Positions 52,301-61,300 of a stretch of DNA of 64,000 nucleotides are shown in pieces; within the stretch, counting starts at the first letter, position 1, and every line of letters begins with the position of its first letter. Position numbers and translations under genes: made by a program. Origin of the DNA: Owenia fusiformis (lineage: Eukaryota; Annelida; Polychaeta; Sabellida; Oweniidae); assembly GCA_903813345.2 (NCBI GenBank), contig CAIIXF020000006.1:4547096-4611095 (forward strand), in the 5' to 3' direction. The notes under the pieces are model-generated. The model saw only the letters and a list, made by a program, of their open reading frames with translations. It did no database searches and was not told the DNA's origin.

Positions 52301-55300
52301 TGGCAAGAGTGAAAAGTGATTGCCACAATTCACCATATAGGAATTTAGTACATTGTCAAATAGGCAACTAGATTTTTCCAAGTTCATTGGCAAGAGTGAA
52401 AAGTGATTGCCACAATAGGCAACTAGATTTTTCAAAGTTGATTGGTAAGAGTGAAAAGTGATTGCCACAATTCACCATATAGGAATTTAGTGCATTGTCA
52501 AATAGGCAACTAGATTTTTCCAAGTTCATTGGCAAGAGTGAAAAGTGATTGCCACAATTCACCATATAGGAATTTAGTACATTGTCAAATAGGCGACTAG
52601 ATTTTTCCAAGTTCATTGGCAAGAGTGAAAAGTGATTGCCACAATTCACCATATAGGAATTTAGTACATTGTCAAATAGGCAACTTGATTTTTCCAAGTG
52701 CATTGGTAAGAGTGAAAAGTGATTGCCATTGGCAGTATTGGCTTTAAGTTGCAAGCCTTTTGTACTAATATTCATACAATTTGAGGTGATATGCTGCGCT
52801 TAGATTCATGTACTCACATTCAACAAGAGTTATAGAGATATATTAAAGCTAAAAGACAAGTATTTTCAAAATCAGATCAGATAGAAAATCAACAGGATAC
52901 GAATTGAGCAATTACTTATAAGGTACCTGTTGACATTAGTTCTGTCCATTGTTGCTTGTTTCTGCTGCTGTTGTTTTCTACTACTGGCATGCTTTACTAG
53001 GCCTGACTTCTCCACAAGGGCCTTACGACTACCTGAAACAACAATATACAATGTTAATAGAGTGAAGCAACAATGTACAATGTTAATAGAGTGAAGCAAC
53101 AATGTACAATGTTGATAGGCCTGACTTCTCCACAAGGGCCTTGTGAATACCTGAAACAACAATGCTCACAGTCAACAATTGGCCTGATTTATCCACTATG
53201 GACTACCTAAAATGAAACGCTTAACATAATGAGGCACAATTTCTCCACAGGGGCCTTGCAACTTCTTCTGAATACTTTTAGCACTTCCTATACTTACTGC
53301 CTAGTATTTAATCATCATAATTGTATAATTTTGACAAAAAGAGCAACACAGAAAAAATTAGAGTAACTGATTTTCAATAGGATAATATGAGACTAAAAGC
53401 CCAGGTGATAGAAAGGTTTATGGGTAAAATTCAAATCAGATCAAATTATTCCGTTTAAATACATGGACACACAGGATTAACTTGTATTGGGGCAAAGGGT
53501 TTGCATTGAACAGAAATGTAATTTTTACATACCTAGAGGGGCAAAGGGTTTTGCGTTGAACAGAAATGTAATATTTACATACCTAGAGGGGCAAAGGGTT
53601 TTGCATTGCGTAGAGATGGACTCGGACTGCTATGGTTACTGGAACCTTGGCCTTGTCCAGGGACTACAAGCAAATAAACAATAAATTATATCAAGTAAAT
53701 AAAGGGGCACTTCCTCTTACTAGACATTACTTGATTAACAAAAATAAATAAAATTGCATATCCCTGTAATTTACACTAATACATGGAAAAAAGACACAAA
53801 TCACTTTACTCAGGAACATTTCAGAAACCATTGATGAATATTCAACAGTAATAAAAGTCAATGTATCTAAAAAATATTTATTCATCATGATTTCAAAGGA
53901 AACAATTTTCTGAAAATTGAGTTTTAGAGATTCAAATTCTATCAGCCTCTGTACAGTGTAAATTTTAGGATTGCATAGATTTCAATAAATAATATCTAAT
54001 AACAAAGAGAGTGTCCCTTTAAACATAAATGATGAACAGTAAATGAAATTGTGAATGTCAGGGTTTCAAAATATATTTACCAGTTATGTCCCTATCGTTG
54101 AATATATGCCTGAGGTTTGCCATGTTGTACTACATACCTTTATTTCCATGGCCATGTTATATCAATGACGTCACACGTCTGTGTGCGAGTGAAATTTGGA
54201 AGAAATGAAACATAGGTCATAAGATTGTCATGGTAAAAAGTTTGGCGGCTATACAGGAATATATAGCCGACCTTCAGCTCCATTGACTTCCATACACAAA
54301 TGCTTCGTTAGGTATGTAATACTTAGAGGTTATGTCACTATGACGTGAAATATGCCTGAGTTCTCCCAATATAGGCCGACCTTGGGAGGCTCTATATTTG
54401 GGCAAGAACGAAGGCATATTTCACGTCATAGTGACATAACTGATGTATTACATGCCTTTGTTCCCATGGTTACTTTGTATCAATGACGTGACGTCATGAT
54501 ATTATCATGGTTATTAAAGAAATCTAATATCAAAACGAGGTAAGCGGGCTATATCGGGGTAATCGGGCAATATCGGTGGATATAGCTCGCTAACTTTGCC
54601 ATTGACTTCCACAAATGCTTCACTAGGTATGTAATACTTCCTCATATGTTAATATTGTAAAAACATCTGGAGAGTTAATTGAATTCAAAATTGCAACACT
54701 TCCCAGATGTCCTGAATAAATTTCTATTTTGGTTTAATCAATATCCACTGCCTATAGAAATGCTACAAGATTGACATGAATAGAAATAAGAATAAGACAA
54801 GAATGCTTCATGAAAACCAAGTGTACATTGTACAGTGAAACCAATCCAAGTTGAACACCTTTAGTACCTCTAAAAAGTGTTCCACTCTGGAGGTGTTCTA
54901 CTTACAGAGGTTCATTTAATACTCAATCAGTTGGTCTTGGGACTCTGAAGTGTTCCACTAACAGAGGTGTTCCACTTATAGAGGTTAATTTAATACTCAA
55001 TCAGTTGGTCTTGGGACTCTGAAGTGTTCCACTAACAGTGTTCCACTAAGAGAGGTGTTCCACTTTACAGGTTTCACTGTATATAAATATGAATGGTAGG
55101 ACTTTCAATTGACATAGAAAATAAAGCCCAAAAATTAAAATTCTATATAGGTTTCCAGCTACTAATAGAATTATTCCCATCTCCTAATTTTTTTCGAATC
55201 ATAACTAAATGCTGCCACATATGCTATATGAACTTAATAGCATACATTGCATTTGAAATGTCAAGGTTTCTATAACCTAAGGAAATGGAATACTCTGACA

Positions 55301-58300
55301 TTTCATTAACATTTCCAGGCGAATATTTTTATTTCTAAAATGTTTTGCATAACCTCCATAGACCGTATAACTTAAAAATAACTTTATCAGATAGAATACT
55401 TTCCAGACAATCTCCCAGACACAAATTGTGAACGAAGTTCCAAATATTTTTTGTTCCCTTGTATTTGAATTCCAAAATTCCTTAACATTTCTAGGTGCTG
55501 GAAAAATAAATACATTTCCCTGGTATTTCCAGGTATGTATGAACACCCTGTATGCTAAAATTAACATATGTGTAGTTCCGTGTAACTCAGTAATTTACAT
55601 TGCACAATGAGATGTGGCAAAGCAATATGAATCATATGAAAACACCACAAAAACATTGCAATTAAAATATACAGTATAGAGAACTGCCTGTGCATATTAA
55701 ATGATAAGTACAAACTTCAATACTTAATACTTAAGGTCTATATAATACTCTATATGAAGCAATTTTACCTAAAACATTATTGATGGCAAATCAATATGTT
55801 TTATGTAAAATGAATCCAAATGTGAATTTGGGCAAAAATGGTTAAACTTCATTTTACAATAAAAGTGATATTCAAGCTAAATTGTAAAATGGAAATCGCT
55901 GTATCCTGAATGGTATGTGGAGTACTAGAGGAGTGATTAATAGTGCTAAGAAATATGTTAGTAAAAATATGAATTTGTTAAAACTGTTTGCACAAGCATG
56001 GAGAAAATGTCAAACTGAAGAAAGCAATCTAAATGCTAAGAAAATACAATATATCGAAGCACACCTTGAATAAGTCAAGGATTCACAGTTATTACTAGTT
56101 CAAGTGCCCTTAAGTAGAACTATAGAAATTCTAAAGGCTCCTATATTCATAAATGTATAGGGGGCTATCATAAGGTAAGTGGGGTATTATTAGATAATGG
56201 GATTCTATAAGGAAAAGGGCTTCTATTGGGTGAGGATGCTATTTGAAAATTGGTAGGTGTGGGCATTTAGTAGGCATTTAGTAGGCATTTAGTGGGACAG
56301 TTCTTGGGTATAGTTACTAAAAGTTCACTACCTAAATATACTTTTATGAAGGAAAAAGTGTTCTATTACGATATTCTACTAGAATGTGGAACATGGGCTA
56401 CTATTAGGAGAGTGGTCTACTAATGAAAGAAACATGCAACACAAAGGACAACCATCTACCTTCTTGGCGATGTTTCACAGCACCCATAGATGGCACTGTT
56501 TGGTTGACATGAGATGACACCTTATCTGTCACATTTGACATCTTTTCTGACACAGTTGACATCTTATCTGTCACATTTGACATTTTATCCGTCACAGTTG
56601 ACATCTTCTGAGTGACTGAAGACATTTTCTTGGACATTTCCGTGCGGTCCCACTTATCACCTATATCAGTGACCCCGCCCTTAACACCACCTATTATATG
56701 GAGCATTAAAGAGAAAATAAGCGCACTCAGGGAAGGACAATGAACAATTTTACATTATTCAATAATAAAAAAATGTAAAGAAAACATAAATGCTAGAGTT
56801 TAAAGAGGGCAGCTTGCGTTAAGTATATATGATAGGAAAAGCCGGTTTGCTCAAGAATTTCATAGTTAACATTTAAGATTTACCAAAGCCACATGGTTAG
56901 AGAGTACATGTATATAATAGAATTAATTTAATTCAAAATCAAAATCTGGTTTACTTTAGGTTAAATAAAAGCACCCGACCCTGAAATTTCATAGTATGTT
57001 TTAATACACAACAGCATGGGTAGTATCCTAGTGATTATGGGCATATGGTATGATAGCTTTGTTAAGGGGATGTACCATTTGATCAATTCTGAATTTCTGA
57101 AATTTTGGGTGCTGTATGGTAGTCACAAAGTCACAGTGAAGGGCGAAGGGTTCTTAACCATGGATACCACCCATAACATGGGAACATAGGAATAGAGTAT
57201 TATTGATATGAAGTTTTGAAATCCTCTAAAATTATTTTTTTCTGAAAATGACTTACCAAACAAGTCTGAGAATGTGGAGCTAGCTGCCTGAGCAACGTCT
57301 GTCAGTTCACTACTGAGGTTTGATATCAGTGAGTTTGGTGTGTCGGGTCTTTCCCCGTCTCGACTGTTTGCTCTAGAGCCTGGGCCACGCCTGGATTGAG
57401 GGAGAGGTGACACACTGCCTTGTCTCTGAATCTCAGGGGCCAAACTGGGGTCTCTGGGGGTGACATTATCAAATGCGGAGTTCTGGCTGCGAAGCACAGG
57501 AGGGGCAGGTCTGGGGGGAGGGGTCTTAGGAGAGGGGCTGTCTAGTTTGCTTGATTGGCTGACGCGACTGTCAGATCTGGAAAGGAAATAGGAACATAAC
57601 AAATAGATTTGCAATATAACTAAAGGTTAGAATAACACCTTAAAATAGTTATTTTCTTAGATATAATCTCAACTGAAGTTTTATTAACACATTACATCTA
57701 AAAAGAAGATTGTATTATGATAGACTTTGACAATGGCTAAGATTAAAATTATTTCCAACATTGAACACAATAAGTGGATTTAGTGGATTTAGATTTTAGT
57801 ATTCAAGATTTTGATTGACGAGCTATTTGGACAGAAGCAATGTATGCAGTATCAAAGAGATTCAATCTCCGTTTCAAAATTGCCTAGATTATTCCCAAAA
57901 TTGGATTTCCTTGATAATAAAAAGATGACAGGTCCCTGTGACATCAAACCTTATGGGAAATATGGGATATTACAAAAAGATGAATAAAAATGTTATCAAA
58001 ACAAGGAATGCAATTTTCCACTCAAATGTTAGAATTATGCTCTGAGATGTCCTGTATAAATACACGAAGTTTTTTTAATACAATATAAAAAAATCATCAA
58101 AGTCCCGAGTGTAGTATATATGGTTCCTTAAACCATAAGGTTAAAAACAGTAACATATCATATCAATTTTGTCATTTTTTAGTAATTAGTTAAAAGGGGC
58201 CAGTAAAAGGTTTGGTTATAAAGTGGCTGATAAGTGATAATGGTACTTAAATGTTAATAATGTTTGTGGAAATAAGTTAAGTTGCTCAGACACATATATC

Positions 58301-61300
58301 AAGCAGCAGAAGATGAAGACATAGCACCTTTTCAAAGTGGGATAATAAGAGAGAATCTGGGCCTTCATTCCATTTTCAAAATAACAATGATATTCTGTTC
58401 CCTTACCTTCCAAGTTGCTGAACTGTAGGTGTCACAATGGAGGTGTCATAGTTGAAGATGTCAGTGTTTGGTGTCACAGTTGGAGAATCAGGCCTTACAT
58501 TTGACGTCTCTGTGGCATAAACAGGACTTGAGGAACGTGAAGAATCACTATCTTGCTGACTATATGCCGAGTCGCTGGTACTCATCGAACCATCGGGAAG
58601 CTGTAATACCCTCGGGGGACAAAACACACTCGATTCATCAATGGTTAAAGCCTGTCCCCCAACATAAATATCAGGGGTGTCCCCATTAATATCACTATTA
58701 ACAATATCCGTGACAAAATCCCCGAGACTTGAATAGGATGAACTGCTACTGAGAGCTCCATCGCTATCAGAGCCGCTTTCATCAGTTGGGTTTTCATCAC
58801 TTAGATTGTTGTCATTCTTAGCTGTAATGGCTGCAGCCAGTGTACTGAATTCATCATATGTCTTGAAGTGGACAGTTTGGAGCTGGTTACTGTACCATTT
58901 AGGCTTGTCTCCTATAAGAAGGGGATCAAATACACCTGTTTGGACTCTGAGGTAGACAACCTTCTTTGGACATAGTGCCCATTCTGCGTAGTACTCCACT
59001 GCCTGAAAAAGATTTGATAAAATGTATTAAGATTAACATTTTCTAATAAAAATCATGCGTGTAGAACTAGTCAAGTTTGATTCAAAACACTATGTGGTGA
59101 AGTCAGAACAAGTTCCTTAGTTACCAAAGAAACAAATGACAAATAAAAATAGTCATAAATCATGATGTCATGACTGAGACATTCTGATTACCAGAACCCC
59201 CCCCCCCATTGTGGAGACTTCAAGACGACTTGGAATTGTGGCATTGCGATAAGTCTGTAAAGCTCCAGATATAATTAATCCACATCATATGTGAAATCCT
59301 TTAACATCAGTTGATCTTACTTATATCATAAAAAAAACATTACTCACAAGTGATCTCACCGAGGATGCTTATTACAGACGGAGGTATATTGGGCAGTAGC
59401 TTTATCACAGTAAAAGACCTTAGCAATTGTAATATGGCCTGAATAAATAACATTTGGATCTATTTCACATACCTGTGTGCGAGCTAGCTTTGCAGTGAAC
59501 ATTGTGCGATTAACACGCGACTTGAGGAAGCTGTTTGTTTGGAATGCTACAACAGGTCTTGGGTAAAGCCTCAGTGTGCGAGTGTGCTCTGTGAAGTTAC
59601 AAAGGATGTTCGGAGAGTTGAAAAATCTCACCTAGAATTAGAAATAGGAACACAATTATTCACATGTCACAACAGAAATGCAAGGTTGCTCATACTACTG
59701 ATAGTTCTTTAAGGCATTATAGGCCATCAAGTAATATGAGACAGAAGGTTCACCGCAACAAGCAGATAAAACAAAAGCTTTTGACATATTACCACTCAGC
59801 TAATGAGTCTCGTTATGCAGTTCATTCAACTTCTCTCTTTCTATATAGTTCAATTTTTATGTCTGGAAACTTGCAGCAATTAAGTGATCTATTTAACTAC
59901 CTGATATCAATATTAGACATCTTACCATGGTAACACTGGTAACACTGGTTGCTAAATCAAAAGAATCTACATAATTACACTTTTATCATGCCTGTCCATG
60001 TTCTACCTAGAACATTTTTAATGCCTGGAAACCTACACCTGCGAATTCCTACTAAAACCCGATATCAATATTGTTGAACTTACCATGGCAACCCTTGTTG
60101 CTATATCAACAGAATCCACATCATTTCCATAAATGAGAGGATTGAAGCCTGTCATTGGGGATGTGAAGTTATCTTTGCGCTGCCAGCTGTCGGGATTCTG
60201 GGTAAGGGCATCAAGGTTTTTGATTGGCTGTGGACTCATACACATGCTCGCCAGTGCCTGCTTCAAGTGATTCTTCAAGATGGACAGCTCGGGCTCTGGC
60301 ATTGATGGGAGTTCATCTGCCCCTCGAGGCACTTGGATCTGAAAAGTAGTTAGTTTTGTGTTAATTGTCATTTTTGGTTATTCTGGGTGCAGTAAAATGT
60401 TTTGTTTTAAAGTGGCATTGAGGGGGAGTTCATCTGCCCCCAGAGGTAATTAAATCTAAAAAATTGTCAGTTTTGTGTAAATTATCATAAACAAGAAAAT
60501 AACTTGCTTTTAGTTCAAAATTATTCTTTAAGGAATTGCCACAGTATATTTTAGACAACCTCCATATTTAAGGGAATGATGGACACATCCCTCCAAATTT
60601 GTAACAATTAAATCTTCATTGATTTTTTTCAATTTAAAGCGTCAACTACTTTAATACACTAACAAAACTCAAAGGACACATCATCTCACACAAACATAAT
60701 TCTATGAGTGGGCATAAATTCATACAATGACCTTATCTTTTAGCTTAGTCCATTACAATAGATTACAGTAGATGTTTTATTAACTCAACATACTACTGAT
60801 CAATGTATACAGAAAATGACACTCAACCCTTCTGAGCACGAGTTCAATTAAGTTGAAGTACTTCTGGCAAAAAATTGAAGTATCACCTGTTGTCATTAAG
60901 AACTCTTTGTGCCCTACAATGTCTTCGGCTTTAAAATTGTTGAGATGTTTCTTTAAGTTAAAGTTCTTTGAGCAACAAATTGAAGTATCACTTGGAGTCA
61001 AAGAACTTTAACTCTATCATCATGGGATTGAGTTTTGGGGAATTTTGGAGCCAATATCTTTCTTCAAGTATTCGAATATAACTTTTTCATTGACTCTTGT
61101 TATGTTTCATTGAGATTTCGCTTTTCATCATATAATAATTACCTTATTTGAGTCTAAATCGACCAACCACACGTCATCGGGTACCCTGAACCCCTTCTTG
61201 TAGAGGAAGAAACTAGCTGGGACGCCGATGATATAAGGAGTTGGCGCTAGAAGTAACTGAAAAACAACAATTTATAAATAGTCATCCTCCAACCAGAGGG

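Larger units (their letters stand above)
48431..52926 (-). other. MADD intron filled by the 87-bp minisatellite
   Basis: GT-AG intron of 4496 bp, of which about 90 percent is the 87-bp array plus one solo LTR. Only about 80 bp at the 3' end and about 190 bp at the 5' end (transcript sense) are unique. Confidence 0.8.
53664..56459 (-). other. MADD intron of ~2.8 kb with MITEs
   Basis: GT-AG intron carrying the paired TIR elements at about 54110-54640 and the MITE at 54833-55079. The rest is AT-rich without coding. Confidence 0.6.
56691..60083 (-). other. MADD introns 56691-57256, 57577-58406, 59003-59472, 59632-60083
   Basis: Apart from the exons listed separately these introns look ordinary. 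A poly-C tract lies near 59200. TACCATGGTAAC (X-box-like half sites) lies at about 59924. No array or mobile element with clear ends. Confidence 0.5.

Noticed and set aside
48510-52735. CRISPR-like repeat array
   Set aside because: Whole units repeat, including the would-be spacers, and the DNA is from an animal. It is a minisatellite.
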